Shown here piece after piece: positions 31,520 through 43,269 of a stretch of 64,000 nucleotides of DNA. Position 1 is the first letter of the stretch. Each line of letters starts with the position of its first letter. The stretch lies in the NCBI GenBank assembly GCA_023630585.1, contig CM042566.1, positions 14,982,754 through 15,046,753 on the forward strand, given 5' to 3'. The translations under genes and the position numbers were made by a program. Source of the DNA: Cranoglanis bouderius. Taxonomy: Eukaryota > Chordata > Actinopteri > Siluriformes > Cranoglanididae. The notes below the pieces were generated by a model. That model did not search any database. It was not told where the DNA came from and was given only the letters and a program-made list of their open reading frames with translations.

Positions 31520-32900
31520 CATAGCTACACCACTTGTCTGTGATGATAATGCCTTGCCCCCAGAGACACTGAAAGATTTCGACACATGGTTAGAAGCACA
31601 GAAAAACATACATGGAAGACCACCCCTAACTCGCCAACCAAGTACTTTGTCTATCTGCAGTAGATGTCAGGAAAACTCTGTCCAGAGTTAACCCATGGAA
31701 AGCTACAGGTCCTGACAACATGTGAGGCTGGGTGCTCAGGGAATGTGCTGATCAGCTTACAGATGTCCTCCCATCTTTTTCAACATTTCCCTGAATCAAG
31801 CAGTTGTCCCTGGGTGCTACAAGACTACCACCAGCCTGTTGCACTCACACCTATTATCATGAAGTGCTTCGACTAGCTAGTAATGAAACACATAAAGAGA
31901 AGTATTCCCACCACACTGGACCCATTTCAGTATGCCTACCGCTCAACAGAGGATGCCATATCTGCTACCATCCACCTTTCTCTGACCCATCTGGACAAAA
32001 AGGACAACTATGTAAGGATGCTGTTAACAGAATTTAATTTAATTAATCACAATCATCCCACACCAACTGATAACAAAGCTGAGCCTGCTGGGTCTGACCA
32101 CCTCCCTCTGCAACTGGATTCTGGAATTTCTGACTGGGAGACCCCAGCCTGTCAGGAGCAGCAACTCCACCTCCAGCACCACCACACTGAACACTGGCAC
32201 TCCCCAGGGCTTTGTGCTGAGTCCACTGTTGTTTACCCTGCTGACTCATGACTGTGCTGCAAAGTTCAAAGTGTACAAAGTGCAAAGTGTACAGGGCAGA
32301 GGTGAACCAGCTCGCAGAATGGTGTAGAGAAAACAATTTATCTCTTAATATTGATTAGACTAAAAAGATGATGGTCGACTTCAGGAGGAACCAAGTGGAC
32401 CACTCACTACTGCACATCAATGGAACAACTATGGAGAGAGTCAAAAGCTCCAGGTTTCTTGGTGTGCACATGACAGAGGACCTCTCCTGGACTCTCAACA
32501 CCACCTGTCTAGCCAAGAAGGCCCAGCAGCGACTCCGCTTCCTGCAGAAGCCGAAAAGAACCAACTTCCTTCCGATCATTATCACCTCCTTCTACAGAGG
32601 GATGATAGAAAGCATCCTGACCAGCTGTCTCACCTTGTGGTACATCAACTGCACAACCTCCGACTGCAAGACCCTACAGCGAATTGTGAGGACAGCTGAA
32701 AAGATCAATGGAGTCTCTCTACCCACCATCGATACCTCATTCAATAACCACTGCATCCGCAAAGCCACCAGTATTGTGGGCGACCCCTCTCACCCCTCTC
32801 ATGGACTCTTCACCCTCCTGCCATCTGAGGTACAGGAGCATCTGTGCCGCCACCACCAGCATACTCCGCAACAGTTTCTTCCCTGAGGCAGTCAGATTTA
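31520..32900 (+). mobile_element. LINE family R1 fragment (RT and C-terminus)
   Basis: RT pieces are spread over three frames: KTLSRVNPWKATGPDN near 31675, IKRSIPTTLDPFQYAYRSTE near 31890, then 32368-32886 with VDFRRNQVDHSLLHINGTTM, GVHMTEDLSWTLNTT and CLTLWYINCTTSDCKTLQRI. It ends at about 32900 where the hAT-like element starts. Confidence 0.8.
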
Positions 32901-33578
32901 GGACTGCAACAACTAATCGATAAAATTGATAATAATCAATAATTAAAATAATCGACAGCGAATGTCATTATCGATTAGTTGGGTCTGTGACGTCACTGTG
33001 GATAACCCCCGTCAGTGATGTCACTTCACAATGGTGAAAAACGCATTTCTATGAATAAAACACATCTGAAACACAGTGGAGGTCACAGAGTGAGCTGCTG
33101 CAGGAAAAGTGCATGATCCAGGTTGTCTAAAACATGAGCATGTTTTATATTAAGCGCTTCAAACAAACTCATAAGTGTATTAACGTGGCTTGTCATGTCA
33201 GATGCTGCGACAGATGCATGTGCTGATTAATGTGTTCCAGACGTTTTCTTCAGTGCAGAAATGATATTTTTACGTTTATATCCTTATCTGTAAATGTTAA
33301 AAATTCACGCCAGTATTTTCATTTTACATAAAGGCTCGTCCTGACAGCAAGTCTCCATTAAACTTCACTGAATGAGCGTGAGTCCGCGCATGCGCGTCAA
33401 ACAGCGCGCAATAGAAAGGAAGACTAAAATATTCATTTTGATCAAATATGTTGTTTGATGCTATATTTAACTATATTTAGAAACAAAAGTAATTGTGTTT
33501 TTTATGAGGGCAGTAACTGTGATGGTGTTATAATTTTATGTGAATGTAAAAAGTGTCATACATTTGTTACTGTGTTCT

Positions 33579-34115
33579 GTAAGAAATTACAGACAGCCTC
33601 TAAACAGATTCCACTCCAAGGTAGTTGTTGGAAAAGCTCATCCCTGAAAAAGGCTTAATTATCAAAGGAACAATACAACTCAGTCTCAGCAATATGTGTA
33701 TAATACCACCTAAAGCGACATTAATCAGTTATAGCATGGGAGTGGCAGTGGGACATCAAGAACCATCCCTGAACAAAGGGTTACGTAAGTAGTTATCATT
33801 CAGAAAGACATCTGTCTAGACAATTCTATCACCTCACCATGTGGGGATCACACCTGTAACGACATCAGTACTGTGAGAACGGAAAGTGATCACATCAAAT
33901 GCTACCCTTAATTTACATTTAGAGTGAAACTTCATTTACATTACATGCAGAAAACCTGGTTTGAAATACAGTATAAAAGGTCTGTGCTGATATTGTTCGG
34001 GGGTCACTTTGACTCCGATGAACCCGAAGTGCTTCATGTACTTTGCCACTGCCATGCTGCAATAAAGTTTTTCTTCATTGAGATTTTCGACATCCGCATC
34101 TTCATTTTACTTACA
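33579..34115 (+). repeat. ERV 5' LTR (start uncertain)
   Basis: The end is firm: CTTACA at 34110-34115 is followed by a primer-binding site, and the last ~85 bp recur at 36718-36800. The start is set at TGTAAG (33579) because it mirrors CTTACA; this is a guess. It contains TATAAAA at 33972-33978 and AATAAA at 34061-34066. Confidence 0.55.
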
Positions 34116-34116
34116 T

Positions 34117-34134
34117 TGGCGAGCCAGCCAGAAG
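34117..34134 (+). other. ERV primer-binding site
   Basis: TGGCGAGCCAGCCAGAAG starts one base after the LTR end, at the place where a tRNA primes retroviral reverse transcription. The tRNA was not identified. Confidence 0.55.
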
Positions 34135-34344
34135 GGATTCCTGATAAAAAAAAAGCAGGGAAAGGTAAGAAAGACGGGTTTTTCTTCTTTTGTGCTGTTT
34201 TTCTCAGGGACCCCCTCATTAAAAAAAAATCTAGAAAAAAAAATTTAATAATAGAAGAGAATTTAGTTTATTCAACATTAGTAGGAGGAGTTCTTAAGCC
34301 TATTCTGTACAATTCTGTTTAAGATTCTAACGGAACTGAATCAG

Positions 34345-34760
34345 CCCGACGCAGTGTGGTGACAGCTGTAGTGGAATTGTTGTTTCTAAAGTAACTGAAG
34401 CAAAGTGCTTAGGTTTATAAGTTTCTAAAGTAACTGAAACTTGGTGTTGATCTGTTATAATTCTGTTAAGATTCGAACGTAATTGAATCAATCCGACGTA
34501 GTGTGGTGGCAGGATTGTACCAAAATAGTTCCTAAAGTAACTGAAACTCGTTATAGTATAGAAAGCCCGACACACTGTGGCTTTGAGAAGTTTAAACGCA
34601 ACCCGACGTAGTGTGGTTTTGTGCGACGTACTGTGGCAGTTTTAAAATGTGTTACATTTTAAAACTCTTTGTGTGTGTATTTGAACTTGAAAGGCCCGAT
34701 GGAGAGTGGCTGTCCGATGCAGTGAGACATTCAAGTTCATAAGTCTGACGTACTGTGACT
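34345..34760 (+). repeat. Repeated 15-nt motif in ERV leader
   Basis: Variants of CCCGACGTAGTGTGG occur near 34345, 34492, 34566, 34602, 34622, 34695, 34712 and 34744, all on the plus strand between primer site and gag start. Confidence 0.8.
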
Positions 34761-34904
34761 GTTTTGTTTGTTTACATCAGATGTACTGGAGCTGTGAATA
34801 AATAGACTAACGGATATCTTAAAGTAACTAGATAACGTGTTGTCATTGAAACAATAAGTGAATAGCTATTGAATTACTGTACTTAATTCAATAAGGTTTT
34901 GAGA

Positions 34905-36315
34905 ATGGAAGAGCTCATTGTTAAATACATTGCTAAGCACGGCTCACAGGGAATGTATGACGGGATAGAGAACGTTGCTGATAAGCCGTATGAGTGGGCT
35001 ATTTCCCGGTTTGAAAATTATTCCAAAATGCCTAGAAATAAAAAAGGAAAAGTTGCAAATGCGCTTCAAGCGCTTTTTGCCTCATATAAAGTGACTAAGC
35101 GGAGGCTAGATGAAGTGAAGGCTGAAAAGGCGCGGCTTCACTCTAGACTCTGTGACGAGGTGATTTCTACAAAAAATTACCTGGCTAGTGAAACAATTTG
35201 GAAAGCGGAAAAGATCAGAATGGAGAATGACATCGCACTTCTTAAAACTAACAATAGCATGCTTAAATAATCCATCAAAACACTGTCCCATGAGTTGGAT
35301 GAAGCACAGGATGCTTGTCAGTTTATGATAAAAAATAATACAGTTGAGAAAAACACCAGTGAGAGATCTGTGGGTGTCATGCTTTGTAACCGAGTTTCAG
35401 ATTTTCAGGAAGTTGCTGATGAGGGTTGGGAGAGAGATTCTCAATCATTTAGCAGTAGTCAACACTCTGACTGTATAGTTAGATTTCCCATGACAACAGT
35501 TCACTCCACTACTACCATGCGTAATAGCGAAGAAGGGGAGGGACCAATGACTTCTACGATGGTCAGAGGGTTTAATCCAAACGAACTAGAAGCTGTGATT
35601 AAGAACATTGGAAAATTTGACCCCTCCAAACAGAATCCATTAGATTTCTTGAAAAACTTGGAGCAATATTCAGACGTGTACAAGTTTACAGATGGTGATG
35701 CATGCGTGTTGCTAACTATGTGTCTGCCCAATACTCTGTCAGGGGCCTTAAATAAAAAAAGTGAAGGTCAGAACTGCAAATGAATTGGAAAGGAAGCAGG
35801 CATTGCTTGAAGTTTCAGGAATGATGTCAGTTGATTGGGATAAAATAGCTGAGATGACCATGAGCAAAGGGGAGCACCCAGTGGCATTTTCAGAACGGTT
35901 ATTGGAGGCGTTTAAAACTTTCGGTGGCAATCCTGATATTACCCAGGATGATGTCAGCTTCAAATCTGCCCTACTTAGCAAGTGTGACCCACTCACCCGT
36001 TCTGCTGTGGCAATGCATCTCTCAGAGTATAATGACATTATTGACAAAATGACACAGTTTTACAACAGTAATGCTAATTCAAAGAAATCTCATCCTGTGT
36101 CAGCAATAGGTGTTAAAAGGCCCTACCCGAATGGAGGCCGCAAGGTTTCCTGGATAAACGAGGGCCATGCTACTGGAGATAGAAAGGAAGGATTACCTCC
36201 TTATAACCCTGCTAACCCCCCAGTGTGTTATTCATGTGGCAAGGAGGGACATATTTCTAGGGACTGCAAGGGTTTTTCTAGGAGAACAGCTCCTAAAATT
36301 GATCTTAACCAGTAA
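34905..36315 (+). pseudogene. Endogenous retrovirus gag, interrupted
   Basis: The frame opens at ATG 34905. A stop is at 35268-35270 with the same frame continuing; a one-base shift occurs in an A-run near 35754; it ends at TAA 36313-36315. The N-terminal part (to ~35270) is charged and probably coiled coil. The central part (35580-36090) looks like a capsid region. One CCHC knuckle (CYSCGKEGHISRDC) is at about 36226-36267. This is the order expected of matrix, capsid and nucleocapsid. Exact retroviral class not determined. Confidence 0.75.
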
Positions 36316-36714
36316 CAGGCTATGGTAAACAGACTGAGCAAGGAGAATGAGGAACTGCGTGCTCACATGGAGAAGCAGAGCTTTAAAGCCATGCCTTCTT
36401 CAGCATAGGGATCACAGGCCTCCATTTCACATGTAGCACCCCTGTCGCGAGATAATCATGGTAGACCAATCGTAAATGTTGCTGTTGGAGGCCGATGCGA
36501 TGATTGGTTAGTTGATTCTGGTGCTTCATTAACAATTCTTCATTCTGACAATCCCCCACAGAATGGTAAAGACACAATAACACTAGAAGGTTTTGATGGA
36601 ACAATTTCTCTTGCATCCCAGACGGAAAATATGTCATTCCAAATTGGCAAAGATGATTTCAAAGACAAAGCCTGGCTCAGTAGAACTGGTGATGGTCGCA
36701 GTATATTAGGTTAA
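36316..36714 (+). pseudogene. ERV protease region, truncated
   Basis: It is in frame with the end of gag but separated by TAA (36313) and TAG (36406-36408). The aspartic protease signature VDSGAS is at about 36511-36528. It runs to about 36714, where a deletion joins it to the end of the 3' LTR. No RT, integrase or env remains. Confidence 0.75.
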
Positions 36715-36717
36715 GCT

Positions 36718-36800
36718 TCATGTACTTTGCCACTGCCATGTTGCAATAAAGTTATTCTTCATTGAGATCTTCGACATCCGTATCTTCATTTTTTCTTACA
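36718..36800 (+). repeat. ERV 3' LTR fragment
   Basis: GCTTCATGTACTTTGCCACT to TTCTTACA matches 34030-34115 with a few differences. Only the last ~85 bp of the LTR is left. Confidence 0.85.
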
Positions 36801-37173
36801 GTTAAGATGAGTGAATGTGTGTTACTGCAAAACATTCAACCTCTTATCAGTTAACACTTAGTTTGTGCTTTTGTTTTTCTTTTTTAGCATTTTTAATTTA
36901 ATGATTTAACTTCTGCTTTAAAGCTTGTGGACAATCAGTTTTTTTTTTTTTTTTTTGTTTTCAAAATATAATGCTAATATTTTAAAAAATAATCTGGCAT
37001 AGCCCACATAGATACATTTAATACATTTTTCATAGCCTTCAATTTGCACAGTGTTTGAAGGACAACATTGGACAGAATGTGAAATAACATTAAAAAAAAA
37101 ATACAGAAAATAAAAATCGGCCTTTTAATCCAACTAATTGATTAATCGAAGAAATGATCGACAGATTAATCGA

Positions 37174-37463
37174 TTATCGATGGAATACCTGGGATGAAAA
37201 GAATGGATGGTATGTGTGTCTCCTGGCTGTCTTCAGGCCATAGCGGCCCCGCCCGACATCCAGGATGGCCCCAATAGCAGTAAGAAAGTCCAAGCCCACT
37301 ATGAGAGAAAATGCTAGGTGAGTGTCTTTCATAATATAAGTGTTCACCTTACAGTCTGTGTCATGCCAAGTGCAGCTGATGGACCTCTTGTCTCTGGCAT
37401 GGAGAATCTTTCCGTTTGCCATGATGAACCATTGTGGAGAGTAGGTACCGACTGCTGGATCAT
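37174..37463 (-). mobile_element. Retrotransposon protease-like fragment
   Basis: The minus-strand frame has a pepsin-like retroelement protease C-terminal block (LAFSLIVGLDFLTAIGAILD, GRGRYGLKT). Isolated piece, gypsy-type by resemblance. Confidence 0.6.
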
Positions 37464-37695
37464 CTTGTGTTGTTTGCACGTGCGCTTTATGTAGAATGTG
37501 TAGCTCTTATTTAGTTCTGTGTCATCTCATGTGGTTTAGTGTGTTTTTTTTATGTAGCACCATGGTCCTGGAGGAATGCTGTTTCGTTTCACTGTGCACT
37601 GTACCAGCTGTATGTGGTTGAAATGACAATAAAGCCACTTGAACTTGTACTTGAACTTGAAAGATGTTGTACCAAATATTAATCTGAAGGGGTTG
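37464..37695 (+). mobile_element. LINE R1 3' tail plus flanking DNA, inverted duplicate of 44937-45168
   Basis: The R1 3' UTR (CACCATGGTCCTGGAGGAAT) and its CTTGAACTTG tail run into non-LINE sequence (ATGTTGTACCAAATATTAAT). The whole 232 bp recurs in reverse at 44937-45168 almost without change. Confidence 0.88.
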
Positions 37696-37703
37696 GTTAA
37701 ATT

Positions 37704-38242
37704 AGTTGGTTAAATGACCATGGTGTTGGTGTGCTTGACTGGCCAGCAAACTCACCAGACCTGAACCCCATAGAGAATCTATGAGGTATTGTCAAGAGGA
37801 AAATGAGAAACAAGAGACCAAAAAATGCAGATGAGCTGAAGGCCACTGTCAAAGAAACCTGGGCTTCCATACCTCCTCAGCAGTGCCACAAACTGATCAC
37901 CTCTATGCCACGCCAAATTGAGGCAGTAATTAAAGCAAAAGGAACCCCTACCAAGTATTGAGTACATGTACAGTAAATGAACATACTTTCCAGAAGGCCA
38001 ACAATTCACTAAAAATGTTTTTTTTTATTGGTCTTATGAAGTATTCTAATTTGTTGAGATAGTGAATTGGTGGGTTTTTGTTAAATGTGAGCCAAAATCA
38101 TCACAATTAAAAGAACCAAAGACTTAAACTACTTCAGTCTGTGTGCATTGAATTTATTTAATACACGAGTTTCACAATTTGAGTTGAATTACTGAAATAA
38201 ATGAAGTTTTCCATGACATTCTAATTTATTGAGATGCACCTG
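37704..38242 (+). mobile_element. Tc1 family C fragment C4 (3' end)
   Basis: It starts within the transposase (WLNDHGVGVLDWPANSPDL) and runs to the right end GAGATGCACCTG at 38242, followed by TA and a TA-rich microsatellite (38243-38290). An in-frame stop (TGA) replaces TGG of ENLWG. Confidence 0.93.
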
Positions 38243-38299
38243 TATATGTGTGTATGTATATATATATACATATATATATGTATGTATATAATCTAGCCA

Positions 38300-39501
38300 C
38301 ATGAGGTCACAAGCCAGTGTACTTTTTGTGCCGGTCCCAAGCCCAGATAAATAGAGAGGGTTGTGTCAGGAAGGGCATCCGACGTAAAACTTTTGCCAAA
38401 TTGAATATGCGAATCACTAACATGACTTCCAAACTGGATCGGTCGGGGCCCGGGTTAACAACGACTGCCATCGGTGCCGTTGACCTACAGGGCACTGGTG
38501 GAAATTGGGCTACTGTTGGTCGAAGAAGGAGAGGAGGAAGGTGTGTTAGAGAAGGAAGGCCTGTCCATAGGCAGAGAGAGAAGAGGAAAGGCAGGAGTTT
38601 AGGACTGAAAGTAGGTTCTTTGAATGTTGGTACGATGACAGGTAAAGGCAGAGAGCTGGTAGATATGATGCAGAGGAGGAAAGTCAACATTCTGTGTGTC
38701 CAGGAGACCAGGTGGAAAGGGAGCAAGGCTAGAAGCATTGGAGCAGGGTTTAAACTGCATGGTCATCATGCAGTCCACCCCATGATTGGGGTGGACAGGA
38801 AGAGAAATGGAGTAGGAGTGATCCTGAAGGAGGAGTTTGTGAAGAATGTTCTGGAGGTAAAGAGAGTGTCAGATAGGTTGATGAGTCTGAAGCTGGAAAT
38901 TGAAGGTGTGATGTTGAATGTTGTTAGTGCTTACGCTCCACAAGTAGGTTGTGAGCAAGAGGAGAAAGACAGATTCTGGAGTGAGCTTGAGGAAGTGATG
39001 CAGAGTGTTCCCAGATGTGAGAGAGTGGTGATAGGGGCAGACTTCAATGGACATGTTGGTGAAGGGAATAGTGGGGATGAGGAAGTGATGGGCAGGTTTG
39101 GTCTTCAGGTAAGGAACCCAGAAGGACAGAGGTTGGTAGACTTTGCTAAAAGTATGGAGATGACTGTGGTGAACATGTACTTTCAGAAGAGGCAGGAACA
39201 CAGGGTGACATATAAGAGTGGTGGCAGGAGCACACAGGTGGACTATATCTTATGTAGACACTGTAATCTGATGGAGATTAGCGATTGCAAAGTAGTGGTA
39301 GGAGAGAGTGTAGCTAGACAGCATAGGATGGTGGTGTGTAAGATGACTCTGGTGGTGAGGAAGATGAAGAGAGCAAAGGCAGAGCAGAAGACAAAGTGGT
39401 GGAAGTTGGAAAAGGAAGAGTGCTGTGCGGTTTTCAGGGAGGAGTTGAGACAGGCTTTAGGTGGTCAGGAGGTGCTTCCAGATGACTGGACTACTACTTA
39501 A
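38300..39501 (+). mobile_element. RTE-clade LINE, endonuclease ORF, truncated
   Basis: An open frame of 394 codons (38317-39501) holds a full APE-type endonuclease: SLNVGTMTGKGRELVDMMQR, VQETRWKGSKA, SAYAPQVGC, VVIGADFNGHVGEGNSG, STQVDYILC and QHRMVV. This protein type is often misnamed craniofacial development protein 2. The element stops before RT, where gypsy-like sequence begins, so only the endonuclease remains. The frame is still open. Confidence 0.85.
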
Positions 39502-39504
39502 ATA

Positions 39505-40845
39505 CCCCAGTTCTCCAGTCCCTTGTCACCAGATTGTTCCGTCTACCTGTGTGATACCGACACTAAGGCCTCCTTATGTTTCTCCTGTGCTCCAAGTTCA
39601 CCTCTCACCCTGCCTGCTTGCACCCCGCTACACCCAGCACTGTTTCACCTCCCCCATGGCTCACGGAGAGAGAGTCTGACTCCCACAACGATGACCTGTG
39701 GTCGAGCCCTGGCCTAGACTGTACACTAAGCCATGCTGGCGCTCCACCTTGCTTCACCTCCCCTGTGGCTCACGGACAGAACACCCGACTCTCAAGGCGT
39801 ACTCCTCGGACAGCATGACCAACTGCTCCAGGACCTCACTGTAAGCAACATTGCCATGTCAGTTCAGATCTTGCTAATCAGTAAGCAGCTCAACTCTCTT
39901 CTCAACTCGCTCAGATGTCTCCTGGTCTCCAGCGCAGCCAGTCTGTGCCTGCAACATCACCTCCACCCTCCTCTGCCTGTTCACCTGCTACGTGAAGCTC
40001 ATGTTCTTGACCCCAAACTGTACTCAGGTGATCTGGGAAAATGTAAGTCCTTTATGCGCCAGTGTTTGTCCGGCAACCACTAACATATTCTGCCGAAGGA
40101 AATCCTTTAGTGTGGGTCACGGCCATCTGCCTGATTAGCTCAGGCACTGATGACAGCTTCCTAGTTTCAGATGAACCATTGGAGTCTCCCATCACTGTGA
40201 ATGCTCAGGATGGAAGGTTCCTGGCCTGTATTACCCACTGCACCACTCTGCTACTCCTGGTTCTCTCTGGCAACCATGATGAGCATATTCAGCTGAACTT
40301 AATCTCCTCTCCATTTTCTCCTTTGGTGCTGGTACACTCGTGGTTAAAGAGAAATAACCCACACATTGACAGCAGGGAATATAAGTTCCTTCTGCCATTC
40401 CTCCTGCCCACTGCCCACAGTCTGCCCTTCCTCCCACAGGAGGCCTCCTACATTCTCAGGCCACTGTAGTTCCACCCATCCCGGGACCGCCTGATCTATT
40501 GGTCATTGACTCAGAGTACCATGACCTGAGAGAGGTCTTCAGCAAAGAACAGGCCCTCTCCTTGCCACCACACCGTACATATAATTGTGCCATAGACCTG
40601 CTTCCTGGGTCCCCCCTGCTGTCCAGGTTGTACAATCTGTCCCAATCAGACAGAGTGAGACCATGGAAAAGTACATCAACTACTCCCTCACCACCGGCAT
40701 AATCCGGCCCTCTTCTTACCCCCTGGGTGCTGGTTTCTTCTTTATGGCTCAGGAGGACCTTACTCTCCATTCCTGTATTGATTACTATGGTTTGAGCAGA
40801 GTAATTGTACTGTTCCCCTTGCATGTATACACACAATATATTTAA
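39505..40845 (+). mobile_element. Sushi-type Ty3/gypsy fragment (gag, protease, RT start)
   Basis: The pieces in order are: gag N-terminal coil (LLGQHDQLLQDLTVSN, about 39797), LDPKLYSGDLGKCKSFMRQC, protease (LISSGTDDSFLV; FSPLVLVHSWLKRNNPHID), linker (SEYHDLREVFSKEQALSLPP) and the start of RT (MEKYIN..., CIDYYGLSR). Internal deletions and frameshifts are evident. It breaks off at 40845. Confidence 0.78.
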
Positions 40846-43000
40846 GTACAGATGAGGCAGGATTCATCCCAGTCTTTGCCGTTTAATAAGATGCCAGGTA
40901 CATTGTGAGTTAGAAGTGTTACAACCCCGAGGTGAGCCTAGGGGAGACTCCGTGTCAGCAACGGGGGGTTTACCAGTGTGAATGGGAGAAATGGACAGGG
41001 CTTGTAAACACCAACAAAAAAAAAGAAAAGGTCCACAACATCACTGTTGGATAACAAAGTTTACTGTGCTTTCAGTTCTTTTCTTTTTGTGCAATACACT
41101 TAGTGACATCAGCATACATACACAGGATATACGTATTTACAGTGAGTGTTAAGAACAAAGTGCGTGACTGGACTGTAGCAGTACTAAAGGAAAGAACAAA
41201 ACATAACAAAACAAGCTTCCCTATTCTCAGGTTTTACACATGCTCATCTACAAACAAAAGCAAAACCAAAAATGTCTAACCACACTTGTCTTCCCTTGTG
41301 AACATAAATACATGAGTTGGCACTCGCCCCTTTCCTAGGGTGATTAGACAGTTAGCTTTCCTACTAATTTAGTTTATGTTGCACAATGTGTGAGCATGCT
41401 CTTGCTTAGCTGTCCAAGCCCCGTTAAACTGCAAAACAATGCACACAAGGTGGAAATTGTAGAAATATCACAAACAAAGTGAATCAGAACACGAAGCCAT
41501 TGACCAGCTGCACACAAAATAAAATGCTCAAAACTGCTCTGCATTGATGCCACACTCTCTCTCTTATAGCAGTCTCTTCATTTCCTGTCGCTCTTCCGGG
41601 GCAGCTTCTACAAGTCGAATCTCCTCCTCTCAGCAACCGGGAGTGGATGAGACAGTGATGGACGACAACATGCTCCAATAAGCAATCTGAAATGTCCAGA
41701 CTTTATACACAAATTAAGAATACGAATCATGGCACGTAACAGGAGTAAAACTGTAAATAACAGCAAACAAACTTTAAATCAGAATAACTTATCCAAAGAC
41801 TAAAGAATATTCATGTAAGTAGTTCTGAAACTTATATCTGAAAATTACCCAAGGGAAATCAATGTAATCAATTTACTTTAATAAGATTATCAGATAACCA
41901 AGCAAAATAACAACATACACAGACATTGCAGTGTATAGAGAGGTTATCTTAACATGGTAGGTTAGAATCAACACATTCAGTGCCATATCAAAGAAAGGCT
42001 TAGCTAATAGCTAAAGGTTATCATAATGACATTAAATCAAAGCTCCAAATACACTTGTTATCACAAATACACATAAATACGTATCATCTAGCATTATATA
42101 ACATAAAGTTAGTTACAGACAATGCTTTTACAAAGACAAAACAAAGAATGGCAGCCAAAGATTGAGGAGAAGCTGACTGCATGAGAAATGTGGTCAATAC
42201 TCACTTCACTTATTTTCTAAAGAACTGCAACTAGGGGGAGCCAAAACTATACAAATAAGTGACAAATAAAATTAGAGCAAAACACTCCCCACCAGACATC
42301 CTAAGGATGTCTCATTTAACTCTCAATTTAATTTTCCTTAGATAACAGAAGAATAACTTTGGTAACTGGTCTGAGATCAACACATCTTCACATCCTTTCC
42401 AGATTTATAAACTTTCAACTGGAGGGGCTTCTGGTTTGGCGCGTAACAACAGAGCTCCCGACATTTTTTGATAATATATACTTCAACACACCTGATGAAG
42501 CTCAATGGCTTTACGACAGACGGGTTGCTACATGTGAATAACTCTTGATATGGCAACAATGTGAACTACAGGAAAGCCATGACCTGTAGTGGGTAGGCCT
42601 AACACAATGTAATGACTGGACGACTGATTTTATGATAATCAATGCTTACCTTTCGTTATAGGGCTATTTATATGTTGTTCTCTGTGTTGACATAATTGAA
42701 ATGCCCTGTCTTCATAATTCACTGAATATATTACTGGCAGGATGTTTAATGTCAGGAGTAAGGTTAAAATGCTCTGTTTAAATATGTAATATATTAATGC
42801 TCTAACGCACTGTTAAGTAACTGCACTAGTTAATAGTCTATTCAGTTTTGTTGAGGAGAAATGTTGAAGGTTTTGTTGAATGACATGATGTTCTGAATTA
42901 CTGTTATATTTACTAATGGGGTACTGGGTTTGTTAACAATGCTAGGGGTTCATTTACATACCTTTATATATTTATATACTAGATTTGATATTTTCTGCAT
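40846..43000. other. unassigned stretch, possible LTR-type sequence
   Basis: No protein recognised. TGTTACAACCCCGAGGTGAG at about 40917 could start an LTR, but I found no second copy. AT-rich with scattered stops in all frames. Confidence 0.3.
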
Positions 43001-43269
43001 GGCCATACTTTTTCAACCATGTCGGGAGCCCTGTGGAAAAAGAATGTAAGGACATGGACCATCGGAAGCTATGTGATAGTTGGGAACTGCGGTTTGTCTT
43101 TGTTCAACGGACAAATCTAGATTGCATTATAGTTTCTGTTGTAGGGTTTTATCATCTGCCAAGGTTTTTTTTTTTTTGTACTCCCCTTCTCCTTCCCCTC
43201 TCTATATATGGGAAAAATAAACACATTATGGGCAAATTATTTACAATGACTAATAATCGAAGGTACTGG

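Larger units (their letters stand above)
32900..37190. mobile_element. hAT-like element remnant carrying an ERV
   Basis: The left edge GACTGCAACAACTAATCGAT and the right edge GATTAATCGATTATCGATGG are arms of the ATCGATTAAT-rich inverted ends typical of fish hAT elements. No transposase was recognised. 32980-33570 and 36801-37125 look like internal or 3' sequence of this element, flanking the ERV. The right end is imperfect. Confidence 0.5.

Noticed and set aside
35740..35770. Programmed frameshift in the A-run of ERV gag
   Set aside because: It falls in the middle of the capsid region, where an indel in a homopolymer is the simpler explanation.
38317..39501. Host craniofacial development protein 2 gene
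   Set aside because: The motifs are those of an RTE LINE endonuclease and the start carries the usual LINE 5' sequence.
40846..43000. A full LTR element starting TGTTACAACCCC
   Set aside because: No second LTR copy, primer site or protein could be found to support it.
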